Part shown: one piece after another, positions 1-9,074 of the stretch
How positions within the stretch are numbered: position 1 is the first letter of the stretch
How the letters are laid out: the number at the start of each line of letters is the position of its first letter
NCBI RefSeq assembly: GCF_015477835.1
Contig: NZ_JADLQN010000009.1
Coordinates: 1 to 64,000 of the forward strand
Reading direction: 5' to 3'
DNA: 64,000 bases
DNA from: Nocardia higoensis
Lineage (GTDB): Bacteria > Actinomycetota > Actinomycetes > Mycobacteriales > Mycobacteriaceae
Program-made: the position numbers and the translations under genes
The notes under the pieces: model-generated
The model's input: only the letters and a program-made list of their open reading frames with translations
Database searches by the model: none
What the model was told of the DNA's origin: nothing

Positions 1-81
1 TTCCGAACCCGGAAGCTAAGGCCACCTGCGCCGATGGTACTGCACTCGACAGGGTGTGGGAGAGTAGGACACCGCCGGAAC
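1..81 (+). rRNA. rrf: 5S ribosomal RNA, 3' part (5' end outside window)
   Basis: The first ~80 bases read as the 3' two-thirds of an actinobacterial 5S rRNA: the conserved GCGCCGATGGTACTGCA stretch (about 28-44) followed by GTGGGAGAGTAGGACACCGCC (split across 56-76) and the closing GGAAC. The gene begins before the window, so 16S and 23S rRNA should lie just upstream. A strong terminator follows at once. The exact 3' end (about 80-82) cannot be fixed from the sequence alone. Confidence 0.93.
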
Positions 82-90
82 ATCCTTTCC

Positions 91-121
91 CGAAGGCCCC
101 CAACACTGTTGGGGGCCTTCG
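91..121 (+). terminator. Terminator of the rRNA operon
   Basis: A perfect inverted repeat with arms at 91-103 and 109-121 (GAAGGCCCCCAA and its complement, plus a closing C-G pair) and a 5-base loop. It starts about ten bases after the 5S rRNA end. No clear T-run follows on the plus strand, which is common for actinobacterial terminators. It would end the rrn transcript and shield the downstream gene. Confidence 0.9.
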
Positions 122-213
122 GCGTATCCACAGCATTTCAATCGTCGGGGAAAGGTGCCGGCGGCGGTGATCCGCACCGGGCGCGCGGACTACGGCGGAC
201 TACGGTGGGCGGT

Positions 214-669
214 ATGACGGCCACCAGGATCGGCAAGCACATCCGCGCTTCCCGCGACACGGTGTATCGGCTCCTGATCGACGGCTCGGCCGTCGCGCAG
301 TGGATGGCGCCGGACGGAATGTCCAGCGAGGTCCACGAGTTCGACGCCAGGGAGGGCGGGGCATTCCGCATCACCCTCACCTACGACGACCCCGACGCGG
401 CCGGCAAGACATTCGGCAACTCCGACAGCTATCGAGGACGCTTCGTGATGCTCGTGCCCGGTGAACGGGTGGTGCAGCTGGTGGAATTCGACACCGAGGA
501 TCCGGCGGTGAGCGGTTCGATGACGATCAGCTACACGCTCACCGAGGTGAACGGGGGGACCGATCTGGTAGCGGTGCACGAGGACCTGCCCAGCGGGCTC
601 AGCCCCGACGAGAACGAGATCGGCTGGCGCATGTCGCTGGCGAAATTGGCGGCATTGGCCGAAGCCTGA
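214..669 (+). CDS. SRPBCC (AHSA1-type) domain protein
   Basis: A 151-residue protein that reads as a single START/Bet v1-like fold of the AHSA1 group: an N-terminal strand-helix start (IGKHIRASRDTVYRLL), the WMAPDGM loop and a C-terminal helix (EIGWRMSLAKLAALAEA). Family members bind small hydrophobic ligands; many are of unknown role, and nothing here points to a ligand. The reading frame is open upstream into the rRNA region, but ATG 214 is where family similarity begins and it follows a purine-rich GGTGGGCGG stretch. It stands alone between the rRNA terminator and an unrelated hydrolase gene. Confidence 0.8.
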   Translation: MTATRIGKHIRASRDTVYRLLIDGSAVAQWMAPDGMSSEVHEFDAREGGAFRITLTYDDPDAAGKTFGNSDSYRGRFVMLVPGERVVQLVEFDTEDPAVSGSMTISYTLTEVNGGTDLVAVHEDLPSGLSPDENEIGWRMSLAKLAALAEA

Positions 670-816
670 GCGAACCCCATCGCGGTTGGGGACGGACCAG
701 CGCGGGTGCCGAGTCGGTAGGTGCGCATCTACCGACTCACGACTGCCCGCGTGGTGGTGCCAGCGTGGCGGTGCAGGTGCGTGGCGGGGGCATGCGGCCG
801 TGATTACCGTGGAGTG

Positions 817-1986
817 ATGTCGCCGTTGGACAATTGGCATCCGTCCACCGTCTCCGACTGGGATGACCGGCGGCGCAAGGCTCGGCTGCGGGAGACTCGC
901 CTCTGGCGCCGCGGGCCGGTGTTGCGTCGCACCAAGACCGTCCTGGTCCGGTCGGCCGGAGCACTGCTGATACTGCTCACCCTGCTCGTCCGGTACTGGA
1001 TCTACGACGTCGCGCCGGAGCGCGCTCGGCTCGCGCTCACCGCGCCCGCGCTGCTACCGGTCGCCCCGCCTGCCCATGAGCGGGGCTGGGACACCGCGGT
1101 CGTCGACCTGGTGGGTTTGGGCGGGCTCGACGCCACCGAGACCGCGGCCGCCCTGCCCGCGTTGCGGGACCTCGGGGTGGTGTGGGCGATCAGATACGAC
1201 AACCAGGGCATCGACAGCAAGGTCATCGCGGATCTGATCGTGCGGGCCGCGCAGATGTCGGGGGTACGCGATATCGTGCTCGTCGGGCACAGCATGGGCG
1301 GGGTGATCGCGCTCGAGGTCGGTGAGCACATCCATCAGGACAGCGATCGCAGACTGTCCGCGGTGCTGCTGGACTGCACGCCGGTGGATCTGAACGCGGT
1401 GCGACCGGAGAGCCGGGGGCGCGGCGAGGACATGCTCCGCTGGATGGGCTGGCTGCCCGGCGCCCGGGAGAGCCGGACATTGCGGATGGTGATCGAAACC
1501 TACGCACGCCGTGAGCGATTCGTCGATATCGCCACCGATCCGGTGCCCGGCCTCCGCCTCCGGCAATTGCGTGAGGTGCTGGCGGAGGTGGCGACCGAGA
1601 AGGTGTTCTCACACGACACGGCCAGCAACGGCCTGATCGAATCGCAGTTCCGGGCGATTGTCGGCGGCGGCGCGGTGGACAATCTGCGCGCGTTGTCGGG
1701 GTCCGAGCATGGCAAGCCGCGCCCCGCGATCGTGTTCCTGCGTCCGCGCGACGCCGGCAGTGACCGCGTGGTCGACGTCGAGTACTCCCACCGCGTGCTG
1801 ATCGAGCAGGTGGGTGGGCCGGAAGGCAGCCTGCTGGTGGGGATGCCGCGCGGCACCGGGCACGCGAATCCGATGCAGGCTCCGGAGCGGTACAACGCCA
1901 TCGTCCAGCGCCAGGTGGTGCCGTTCGTGCAGCGCTATCTGGAGCAGGCCGACGATACCGGAATCACCGCCGCCGCACCTTCCTGA
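817..1986 (+). CDS. Membrane-anchored alpha/beta hydrolase
   Basis: About 389 residues. A basic N-terminal region is followed by one hydrophobic segment (about residues 45-65, GALLILLTLLVRYW), then an alpha/beta-hydrolase core with the nucleophile elbow GHSMGG inside LVGHSMGGVIALEV. A late GTGH motif probably carries the catalytic histidine. The layout suggests an esterase or lipase tethered to the membrane with the catalytic domain outside; substrate unknown. The start is uncertain: the frame is open back to 721, and GGAG at 811-814 lies too close to ATG 817 to be an ideal ribosome site. GTG 814 is an alternative. Confidence 0.72.
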   Translation: MSPLDNWHPSTVSDWDDRRRKARLRETRLWRRGPVLRRTKTVLVRSAGALLILLTLLVRYWIYDVAPERARLALTAPALLPVAPPAHERGWDTAVVDLVGLGGLDATETAAALPALRDLGVVWAIRYDNQGIDSKVIADLIVRAAQMSGVRDIVLVGHSMGGVIALEVGEHIHQDSDRRLSAVLLDCTPVDLNAVRPESRGRGEDMLRWMGWLPGARESRTLRMVIETYARRERFVDIATDPVPGLRLRQLREVLAEVATEKVFSHDTASNGLIESQFRAIVGGGAVDNLRALSGSEHGKPRPAIVFLRPRDAGSDRVVDVEYSHRVLIEQVGGPEGSLLVGMPRGTGHANPMQAPERYNAIVQRQVVPFVQRYLEQADDTGITAAAPS

Positions 1987-2080
1987 GATCTGCTTCCGGG
2001 CACCCGCAGCACCGCCGAACTCGTGAGTGTGCACGCGGGTGCACTCGAGGGAACTCGCGCATGGCGCGCTCGACGATCGG

Positions 2081-2254
2081 GGCACCTGCCGCCGTCCTTG
2101 CGCGGCGCGCTCGGCGATGGCATTGGGGGGTGCTTCGGTGGGCACCTGCTGCGTACCCTCGAGCGGCGTGCTGGGCGACGGCAGCGCGACGGCGTGGGTG
2201 TGCTTTTGGTGGGCATCTGCTGTGGCACTCTCGAGCGGCGTCCTGGGCGATGGC
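2081..2254 (+). repeat. Three degenerate ~42-bp repeats in a 550-bp gene-free gap
   Basis: The gap 1987-2540 holds no convincing gene; open frames exist on both strands but have no recognisable protein pattern. Inside it are three related units at 2081-2121, 2141-2182 and 2212-2254. Each begins GGCAYCTGC and ends with a variant of GGCGNNCTNGGCGAYGGC; the last two also share CTCGAGCGGCG. Spacing is 60 and 71 bases. A short 12-base repeat (ATGGTGTCGG-type) lies at about 2489-2512, upstream of the transporter operon. Function unknown; this could be a decayed coding repeat or a mobile-repeat remnant. Confidence 0.6.
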
Positions 2255-2540
2255 CGTACGGCGGTCTCGGGGGTGGGGGCCACCCGTTGCGCCCTTGTGC
2301 GGCCGGATTTCGATGGCCGCCGAGCTGGGGAGGCGAGCTCCGGGTGGCCGCCGAACCTTTCGGAGGCGAAGTCCCGATACCGCCCATCCTGTCGTGCGGG
2401 GCACGGCCGGATGCCGGAAAACGCTGCGTAATCAGTGAATTCGCGTGTGCCGCCAGCTGTCCGGTGCAGCGTGCGGCAATTCGAATCATGGTGTCGGCAA
2501 TGGTGTCGGAGGGGGACGGACTATTGCTTCAATACTGGGC

Positions 2541-3635
2541 ATGTCAGGAACTCGTACCGAATTCGGCCGCCGCGGTGGCCGTCGCATGACCGCCGTTCTG
2601 CTCGCCCTGGCGACCGCAGCGACGCTGGGAACGTCCGGTTGTGCCGAGGACGACGGACCTGCCGGTGCGGCGGGGACGGCACCGCTGTCGACGGAGGTGC
2701 CGCCCGGCACCGAGCTCGTGATCGCCGACCAGTCCGAGCGGCTGCAGTCGGCGCTGCGGTTCTCCGGTGAGCTCGACAAGCTGCCGTTCGAGGTGGAGTT
2801 CGCCAACTTCGTCGGCGGCCCGGCCATCCTCGAGGCTTTTCGCGCCGGCGCGGCCGACGTCGCTCCCGTGGGGGACACGCCGCCCATCCACGCGCTGGCC
2901 GCAGGCCAGGACGTGCCGATCGTGGCGGCCTATCAGACCAGCGTCAGCAGCCTGAAACTGGCTGTGGCGCCCGGTGTCTCGGTGCCGACGCTGAAGGATC
3001 TGAAGGGCAGGAAGATCGCTTATGCGGAAGGCACCGCTCAGCAGGCCGCCGTGTTGCGGGCGCTGGACAGAGCGGGGCTGAGCGTGGACGACGTGGAGCT
3101 GGTGCGGTTGCAGCTGGCGGAGTTCCTCGACGCGGTGCGCACCGGCCAGGTCGACGTGGCCCCGCTGATCGAGCCGAACGTCACCCGCTTCCTGCGCACC
3201 GAGGGCGCCTCGCTGGTGCCCGACGAGCAGACCCGTGGCATCTACAGCGGGCTGGCGTATCTGTACGCGCGCCGTGCGGTCACCGAGGATCCGGCGAAGT
3301 CGGCGGCGCTCGCGGCCTTGGTGGGCGCGTACGTGCGCGCCTACCAGTGGGTGAACACCCATCCCGAGCAGTGGAAGCAGCAGTACTACGTCGAGAACCA
3401 GAAGGTTTCGGCCGAGGACGCCGACCGGATCGTCGAATCGCTGGGTGACTACGTCTTCCCGCACCTGGACCAGAGCCTGATCGATCGTCAGCAGCAGACC
3501 ATCGACGTCATCGACGCCGCCGGGCACCTGCCCCGCGAAGTCTCGGCGTCCGAGGGCTTCGACCTGCGTTTCGACACCGTCGTCACCGAAGCGGTCACCG
3601 AGTCCGGCGCCGCGTTCGAACCGAAGGAGAAGTAA
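2541..3635 (+). CDS. ABC transporter substrate-binding lipoprotein, SsuA/NrtA-like
   Basis: About 364 residues. The N-terminus has two arginine pairs (GRRGGRR), then a hydrophobic stretch ending in a lipobox-like TSGC at about residue 34, so it is probably a lipoprotein. The body matches the aliphatic sulfonate/nitrate/taurine binding-protein type: FVGGPAILEAFRAGAADVAPVGDTPP, LKDLKGRKIAYAEGT and YQWVNTHPEQW. It would capture the substrate outside the membrane for the next two genes. ATG 2541 is chosen because it keeps the basic region; ATG 2586 would keep only the hydrophobic part. No good ribosome site is seen for either. Its stop shares one base with the permease start. Confidence 0.82.
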   Translation: MSGTRTEFGRRGGRRMTAVLLALATAATLGTSGCAEDDGPAGAAGTAPLSTEVPPGTELVIADQSERLQSALRFSGELDKLPFEVEFANFVGGPAILEAFRAGAADVAPVGDTPPIHALAAGQDVPIVAAYQTSVSSLKLAVAPGVSVPTLKDLKGRKIAYAEGTAQQAAVLRALDRAGLSVDDVELVRLQLAEFLDAVRTGQVDVAPLIEPNVTRFLRTEGASLVPDEQTRGIYSGLAYLYARRAVTEDPAKSAALAALVGAYVRAYQWVNTHPEQWKQQYYVENQKVSAEDADRIVESLGDYVFPHLDQSLIDRQQQTIDVIDAAGHLPREVSASEGFDLRFDTVVTEAVTESGAAFEPKEK

Positions 3636-4498
3636 TGGCGACCTTGGCGGCGACCGGCGTGCTGCGTCGGTCCGGAGGCACCGGCGCCGCGGCGGACCGG
3701 GTCGACAGTGCCGGGCGGTCACGGCGGCGGCTGGGGCCGGGCAAGCAGATCCCGTTCGGCTTCGCGCTCGGGCCGGGGCTGGTGATCGCGATCTGGGTGA
3801 TCGGTGCGGCAGTGGGGGCGTTCGATCCCGAGACCCTGCCCGCGCCGTGGACGGTCGCGCAGACCGCGGGTGATCTGATCGCCGACGGTCGCCTGCAGTC
3901 GAATCTGTGGACCTCTCTGCAGCGGGCCGTCGTCGGGCTGGCGCTCGGTGTGGGCATCGGTGTCGTGCTGGCGCTCGTCGCCGGTCTGAGCAGGCTCGGC
4001 GAAGCCGTGATCGACGGACCGGTCCAGATCAAGCGCGCGATTCCGACGCTGGCGTTGATCCCGCTGTTCATCGTGTGGTTCGGGATCGGCGAAGAGATGA
4101 AGCTGATCGTCATCACCCTCAGCGTGCTGGTGCCGGTCTACATCAACACCCACGCCTACCTGCGCAGCGTGGACGCGCGGTATGTGGAACTGGCCGAGAC
4201 GGTGCGATTGTCCCGCGCGGACTTCGTGCGCAAGATCGCGCTGCCCGGCGCGCTGCCGGGATTCTTCATCGGCCTGCGGCTGGCGGTCACGATCTCCTGG
4301 CTGGCGCTGGTGGTGGTGGAGCAGGTGAACGCGACGAGCGGCATCGGCTACCTGATGACCCAGGCGCGGACCTACGGCCAGATCGATGTGATCGTCGTCG
4401 GCCTGGTGATCTACGGCCTGCTCGGCCTGTTCGGTGACGTCGCCGTGCGTGCGGTGGAAAGGAAGGCGTTGTCATGGCGACAGACACTCGGGGACTGA
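3635..4498 (+). CDS. ABC transporter permease, SsuC-like
   Basis: A 287-residue inner-membrane permease of the BPD_transp_1 type, with about six hydrophobic segments. The cytoplasmic coupling loop is visible as YVELAETVRLSRADFVRKIALPGALPG, the EAA-type motif of nitrate/sulfonate/taurine permeases. The start overlaps the preceding stop by one base (TAATG) and has a strong GAAGGAG site at about 3622-3629. It would form the channel for the importer with the ATPase that follows and overlaps it by 25 bases. Confidence 0.85.
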   Translation: MATLAATGVLRRSGGTGAAADRVDSAGRSRRRLGPGKQIPFGFALGPGLVIAIWVIGAAVGAFDPETLPAPWTVAQTAGDLIADGRLQSNLWTSLQRAVVGLALGVGIGVVLALVAGLSRLGEAVIDGPVQIKRAIPTLALIPLFIVWFGIGEEMKLIVITLSVLVPVYINTHAYLRSVDARYVELAETVRLSRADFVRKIALPGALPGFFIGLRLAVTISWLALVVVEQVNATSGIGYLMTQARTYGQIDVIVVGLVIYGLLGLFGDVAVRAVERKALSWRQTLGD

Positions 4499-5235
4499 AT
4501 GTGGTCCGAGCCCGGCGGCTGAGTCGCGGGTTCGGTGAACGAACGGTGTTGCGCGACATCGATCTCGAGATCAGTCGGGGCGAGTTCGTGGCGCTGCTCG
4601 GCCGCAGCGGATCCGGCAAGAGCACGCTGTTGCGGGCGCTGGCCGAGTTGGACGACAACGTCACCGGTTCCGGTGAGCTGAGCGTTCCCGCCGAGCGGGC
4701 GGTGGTCTTCCAGGACTCGCGGCTGCTGCCGTGGACGCGGGTGCTCGACAATGTGATCCTCGGGCTCGACGGTAAGGATGCGGCCGGGCGTGGTGCGGCG
4801 GCGCTGGCCGAGGTCGGCCTGGCCGGTCGTGAGAAGGCGTGGCCGCGTGAGCTTTCCGGTGGGGAGCAGCAGCGGGTGGCGTTGGCCCGGTCGCTGGTGC
4901 GTGAGCCGGCGCTTTTGCTGGCCGACGAGCCGTTCGGTGCGCTGGACGCGCTGACCCGGATCAAGATGCACGCCCTGTTGCAGGAACTGTGCGCCGAGCA
5001 CAAGCCGGCGGTGCTGCTGGTCACCCACGATGTCGACGAGGCCGTGCTGCTCGCCGACCGGGTGCTGGTACTCGACGGCGGCGTGATCTCCACCGATCTG
5101 CGCATCGACGCCCCCCGCCCGCGCCGTCACCGCGATCCCGAATTCATCCGTGCCCGTGAGGTTCTGCTCAACGCCCTCGGCGTCGACACCGAACCCCGTG
5201 CCATCGTGCTCGAGAAGGAAAAGCAAGCATCATGA
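4474..5235 (+). CDS. ABC transporter ATPase, SsuB-like
   Basis: A 253-residue ATPase with all family motifs: Walker A GRSGSGKST, Q-loop VFQDSRLLPW, signature LSGGEQQRVALARS, Walker B LLLADEPFGALD and the switch histidine in VTHDVDEAV. The SRLLPW sequence after the Q-loop is typical of the nitrate/sulfonate/taurine ATPase group. It drives import with the upstream permease. Its start lies 25 bases inside the permease gene, and its stop overlaps the monooxygenase start by four bases, so the four genes are translationally coupled. Confidence 0.87.
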   Translation: MATDTRGLNVVRARRLSRGFGERTVLRDIDLEISRGEFVALLGRSGSGKSTLLRALAELDDNVTGSGELSVPAERAVVFQDSRLLPWTRVLDNVILGLDGKDAAGRGAAALAEVGLAGREKAWPRELSGGEQQRVALARSLVREPALLLADEPFGALDALTRIKMHALLQELCAEHKPAVLLVTHDVDEAVLLADRVLVLDGGVISTDLRIDAPRPRRHRDPEFIRAREVLLNALGVDTEPRAIVLEKEKQAS

Positions 5236-6584
5236 GCGAACAGCCCCGTCAGCTGAGCCTGAACGCGTTCATCTACCCCTCCGGCCATCACGAGGCCGCG
5301 TGGCGGCACCCCACGGGCAGCCCCGAGCGCATCTACGACATCACCTACTACCAGGAGATCGCGCGCACCGCCGAGGCGGCCACGCTGGACGCGGTGTTCT
5401 TCGCCGACGGCCCCGCGCTGCGATCGAATGTGAAATACAACGCCGCCGCCGGGCTCGAGCCGATCACGCTGCTGACGGCGATCGCGGCGGCCACCAGCCG
5501 GATCGGTCTGATCGGCACCGCCTCGACCACGTACTACGAGCCCTACAATCTGGCGCGGTTGTTCGCCGGCCTCGACCACCTCTCCGGCGGGCGCGCGGGC
5601 TGGAACATCGTCACCACGGGAACGGATCTGGCGGCCGCGAACTTCGGTCTGGATCGGCATCCCGTGCACGCCGATCGCTACGCTCGGGCGCGGGAGTTCG
5701 TCGAGGCCGTGGTCGCGCTGTGGGACAGCTGGGAAGACGACGCGATCGTGCTCGACAAGGAGCGGGGGTACTACGCCGACCCGGACAAGATCCACCGGAT
5801 CGACTTCGAGGGGGAATACCTGCGTGTGCGCGGCCCGCTCACCTCCCCGCGCACGCCGCAGGGCCATCCGGTGCTCGTGCAGGCCGGTGCGTCCAACGAG
5901 GGCCGCGCGTTCGCCGGGCACTATGCCGAGGCGATCTTCACCGCGCATCAGCGGCTCGCGGATGCGCAGGCCTTCTATGCCGACATCAAGGCCAGGGCCG
6001 CCGCGTTCGGCCGCAACCCCGATCACGTGAAGATCCTGCCCGGTATCAGCCCGTTCATCGCCGCCACCGAGGCCGACGCCGTGCGGCTCGAGCGGGAGTT
6101 CAACGAGCTCACGGTGCCCGAGTACGGCCTGACGCAGCTGGCCGGTGTCGCCGGTCGCGATCTGGCGCACCTGGCTCTGGACGAGAAGGTGCCGCCGAAC
6201 CTGTTCGCCGACGCCGGTGAGGTCACCGACAACAATCGCAGCCGCCTGCAGGTGGTCGCCGGCATCGTGCGGCGGGAGAATCCGACGCTGCGACAACTGC
6301 TGCACCGGCTGGCGGGCGCGCGCGGGCACCGGGTGGTCGCCGGCACCCCCGAGCAGGTCGCCGACACCATCGAGGAGTGGTTCACCCAGGGCGCCGCGGA
6401 CGGTTTCAATGTGATGCCGCCGTACTATCCGGGCGGGCTCGAGATCTTCACCGAGACGGTGGTGCCGATCCTTCGGGAGCGCGGGCTGTTCCGCACCGAG
6501 TACACCGGGACGACGCTGCGCGATCACTTCGGTCTGCCGCGTCCGCAGAGCCGGTTCGCCGCGCAGCCCGCGTCGGCGCGGTGA
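5232..6584 (+). CDS. LLM-class flavin-dependent monooxygenase (NtaA/SnaA/DszA group)
   Basis: A 450-residue luciferase-like monooxygenase. The N-terminus (SLNAFIYPSGHHEAAWRHP) and the segment DHLSGGRAGWNIVTTGTDLAAANFG are hallmarks of the NtaA/SnaA/DszA/DmoA group, which oxidises substrates with FMNH2 and oxygen, often breaking C-S or C-N bonds. Coupling to an SsuABC-like importer suggests oxidation of an imported sulfonate, sulfone or similar compound. No separate flavin reductase is seen nearby, so FMNH2 would have to come from elsewhere. The exact substrate cannot be read from the sequence. Confidence 0.82.
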   Translation: MSEQPRQLSLNAFIYPSGHHEAAWRHPTGSPERIYDITYYQEIARTAEAATLDAVFFADGPALRSNVKYNAAAGLEPITLLTAIAAATSRIGLIGTASTTYYEPYNLARLFAGLDHLSGGRAGWNIVTTGTDLAAANFGLDRHPVHADRYARAREFVEAVVALWDSWEDDAIVLDKERGYYADPDKIHRIDFEGEYLRVRGPLTSPRTPQGHPVLVQAGASNEGRAFAGHYAEAIFTAHQRLADAQAFYADIKARAAAFGRNPDHVKILPGISPFIAATEADAVRLEREFNELTVPEYGLTQLAGVAGRDLAHLALDEKVPPNLFADAGEVTDNNRSRLQVVAGIVRRENPTLRQLLHRLAGARGHRVVAGTPEQVADTIEEWFTQGAADGFNVMPPYYPGGLEIFTETVVPILRERGLFRTEYTGTTLRDHFGLPRPQSRFAAQPASAR

Positions 6585-6660
6585 GCGGCCCGCCGCGGGA
6601 CTGCTCGGATACCGCACTCTGCCCGGACCCGCGGCCCGCCGAGAACGCCGGGGCCGGGCG

Positions 6661-7881
6661 ATGAGCATCGACGAGGTCGCCGGGCCGCGGGTGCGGGTCG
6701 ACCGGGTGAGGTTGAGCAGCCTGACCTGGTCGGTGTTCGCGCCGATGGTGCTCTACGGAGCCGGGGCCGGGGCGGCCGCGCCCATGTTCGCCCTGCGCGC
6801 ACTGGAACTCGGCGCGTCGGTGGGGATGGCGGGCCTGATCGTCGCGCTCAGCGGGCTGGGCATGGTGCTGACCGACCTGCCCGCGGGCCGCATCGTGGCC
6901 AGGGTCGGTGAGCGCGGGGCGATCGGGCTCGGCACCGCGCTCGGGCTCACGGGCGTCGGGGCCGCGATCGCCGCGCCGAATCCGATCGTGCTGGCGGCGG
7001 GCATGCTGCTCACCGGTGCCTCCGGCGCGGTGTGGGGGCTCGCCCGGCAGACCTACATCGCGGCGGTGGTGCCGCCGCCGGAGCGGGGACGGGCGCTGTC
7101 GGTGCTGGCGGGCTCGCATCGGCTCGGCTATTTCGCCGGTCCGTTCCTCGGCGCCGGGCTCGTGCACGCGATGGGGCCCGACGGCGCGCTGTGGTTGCAG
7201 TGCGCGACCACCGCGCTGGCCGGTCTGGCGATGATCGTCGTCCGCGATGTCAGCAGCGGCGGCGGGACGCACACACTGATCTCGGTGGTCGTGGAGAACC
7301 GCAGGGTGCTCGGCACGCTCGGCTCCGCGGCACTGCTCACCGGCGCGGCTCGCGCGGCCCGCCAGTCGCTGCTGCCGCTGTGGGCGGCGCACATCGGGCT
7401 CGGCCCGGTGACGACCAGCCTGATCTTCGGCATCTCCGGCGCGATCGATGTGCTCATGTCCTATCCGGCGGGGGTTGTCATGGACCGTTTCGGCCGGCGC
7501 GCCACCGGGGTGCCGTCGATGCTGTGCTTCGCGCTCGGCTATGCGACGCTGCCGTTCACCCACACCGCGGTGACGGCGGGAATCGCCGGGGTGCTGCTGG
7601 GGCTGGCCAACGGCATCGGCAACGGGCTGATCATGACCGTGGGCGCGGATGTGGCTCCGCCGGGGAAACAGGCGGAGTTCCTGGGAGCCTGGCGGTTGAC
7701 CCACGACATCGGCATGTTCACCGGGCCGCTGGCGATCGGCGCGATCAGTGCGCTGGCCGCGCTCGGCGCGGCGTCGATCGCGCTCGCCGGATCGGCGCTG
7801 GCAGGTGCGTGGGCGATGTATCGCTGGTTTCCGGTGGGGCCCGGCGGGGTGGGCGGACATACCAGAAACGACCGGGGCTGA
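6661..7881 (+). CDS. MFS transporter
   Basis: A 406-residue protein with about 12 hydrophobic segments and the MFS loop pattern DLPAGRIVARVGERG between segments 2 and 3, with a related loop in the second half (YPAGVVMDRFGRRATG). It lies 76 bases after the flavin monooxygenase on the same strand and probably belongs to the same operon. It may export a reaction product or bring in another organosulfur compound. Start ATG 6661 has only a weak upstream GGGCCGGGCG stretch. Confidence 0.8.
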   Translation: MSIDEVAGPRVRVDRVRLSSLTWSVFAPMVLYGAGAGAAAPMFALRALELGASVGMAGLIVALSGLGMVLTDLPAGRIVARVGERGAIGLGTALGLTGVGAAIAAPNPIVLAAGMLLTGASGAVWGLARQTYIAAVVPPPERGRALSVLAGSHRLGYFAGPFLGAGLVHAMGPDGALWLQCATTALAGLAMIVVRDVSSGGGTHTLISVVVENRRVLGTLGSAALLTGAARAARQSLLPLWAAHIGLGPVTTSLIFGISGAIDVLMSYPAGVVMDRFGRRATGVPSMLCFALGYATLPFTHTAVTAGIAGVLLGLANGIGNGLIMTVGADVAPPGKQAEFLGAWRLTHDIGMFTGPLAIGAISALAALGAASIALAGSALAGAWAMYRWFPVGPGGVGGHTRNDRG

Positions 7882-7991
7882 TCGGCCGGACCGGCAGCAG
7901 CCGATCGCGTCATCGAGGTTGCGGCATACGGGTTCTGCCCCGTTGTGCTCACGCGATAGTTGGCGTGGCATACCCGCAGCTGGAGGGCAAA

Positions 7992-9074
7992 ATGTGTTCT
8001 GCCGTACTCGATATCTCCACGGTCCCGGCCGATCCCGACGAATATGTGCGGGAACTGATGCGCTGGCATTTCCGGCCGCAGACCGGTAGCCCGTACTGGC
8101 TGCGCCGGGCGAAGACGCTGGATTTCGATCCGATCGCCGACATCCGCACTTTCGACGACCTCCGTCGGTTCCCGAACGTCATCGACGAATTCCGCGACGT
8201 GGCCGTCGAGGATCTGATACCGCGCGGACTCGAGGGGGTGGATCGGGTGATCGCCGGAATCTTCGAAAGCGGTGGCACGACCGGTCTGCCGAAGCGCTTC
8301 GTGATGTTCGAACGGTGGATGGAATTCGCGCTCGGCTGGGACGAATTCCACTACGCGGAACTCGGGACGCTGAACACCCTCGCGATCGCGCCCAGCGGGC
8401 CGCACATGTTCGGCGAATTCGCGACCAGGAGGGCGCGCCGCCACCACGGCGTGAAGTTCACCGTCGACCTCGATCCGCGCTGGATCAAACACCTGATCGC
8501 CCGCGGGGACACCGACGAGGCCGATCGCTACGCCGAGCACCTCGTCGATCAGGCCGCGCATATTCTGACCACCCAGTCGGTCGGCATTCTGATCACCACC
8601 CCGCCCCTGCTCGAGCGTCTGGCGCGGCGGCCCGAACTCGTCGACGCGGTGCGCGCGCAGGTGCGGTTCATCTGCTGGAGCGGTGCGCACATGGATGCGG
8701 ATTCGCGTGACATCTTCCGGCAGGAGATCTTCCCCGGCATCCCGCTGAAGGGTCTCTACGGCAGCACGACGATTCTGGGAATGTCGCGGGAACGGCCCGA
8801 GGAGCGCCCCGACGGGCTGCCGGTGTTCGACGCGCCGAGTCCCTACATCGCGTTCCGGGTCGTGCATCCCGGCACCTCGACGGACGTCGAATTCGGCGAA
8901 CGCGGTCAGGTGGTGATGAACCACCTCACGAAGTACGCGTTGCTGCCCAACAATCTGGAGCGCGATATGGCTACCAAGGTGCATGCGTTGCCCGGTGCGC
9001 TGGGCTGCGCCGTCGCCGACGTGGGGCCGGTCGCCACCTTCGGCGACCGCGCCGTGATCGAAGGTGTGTACTGA
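7992..9074 (+). CDS. Small adenylate-forming enzyme, EhpF/LuxE-like
   Basis: About 360 residues, which is short for the ANL superfamily (usually 500-600). The phosphate-binding motif SGGTTGLPKR sits near residue 92, and the adenylate-binding region is seen as GLYGSTTILGMS. It lacks the usual C-terminal lid domain with a catalytic lysine. This layout matches EhpF of griseoluteic acid biosynthesis ('phenazine antibiotic biosynthesis protein') and, more distantly, LuxE. EhpF is thought to activate a carboxylate for reduction by its partner reductase. The next gene, overlapping by one base, is such a reductase. The start has a good GGAGGG site at 7982-7987. The true substrate may be an aryl or acyl carboxylate. 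Confidence 0.72.
   Translation: MCSAVLDISTVPADPDEYVRELMRWHFRPQTGSPYWLRRAKTLDFDPIADIRTFDDLRRFPNVIDEFRDVAVEDLIPRGLEGVDRVIAGIFESGGTTGLPKRFVMFERWMEFALGWDEFHYAELGTLNTLAIAPSGPHMFGEFATRRARRHHGVKFTVDLDPRWIKHLIARGDTDEADRYAEHLVDQAAHILTTQSVGILITTPPLLERLARRPELVDAVRAQVRFICWSGAHMDADSRDIFRQEIFPGIPLKGLYGSTTILGMSRERPEERPDGLPVFDAPSPYIAFRVVHPGTSTDVEFGERGQVVMNHLTKYALLPNNLERDMATKVHALPGALGCAVADVGPVATFGDRAVIEGVY

Noticed and set aside
2023..2589. Plus-strand open frame over the repeat region
   Set aside because: No ribosome site, no family pattern, and overlapping frames are equally open. The translation runs into the start of the transporter gene.
7032..7991. N-terminal extension of the EhpF-like protein into the MFS gene
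   Set aside because: The frame is open upstream but translates to Arg-rich noise opposite the MFS reading frame. ATG 7992 with GGAGGG upstream is the natural start.
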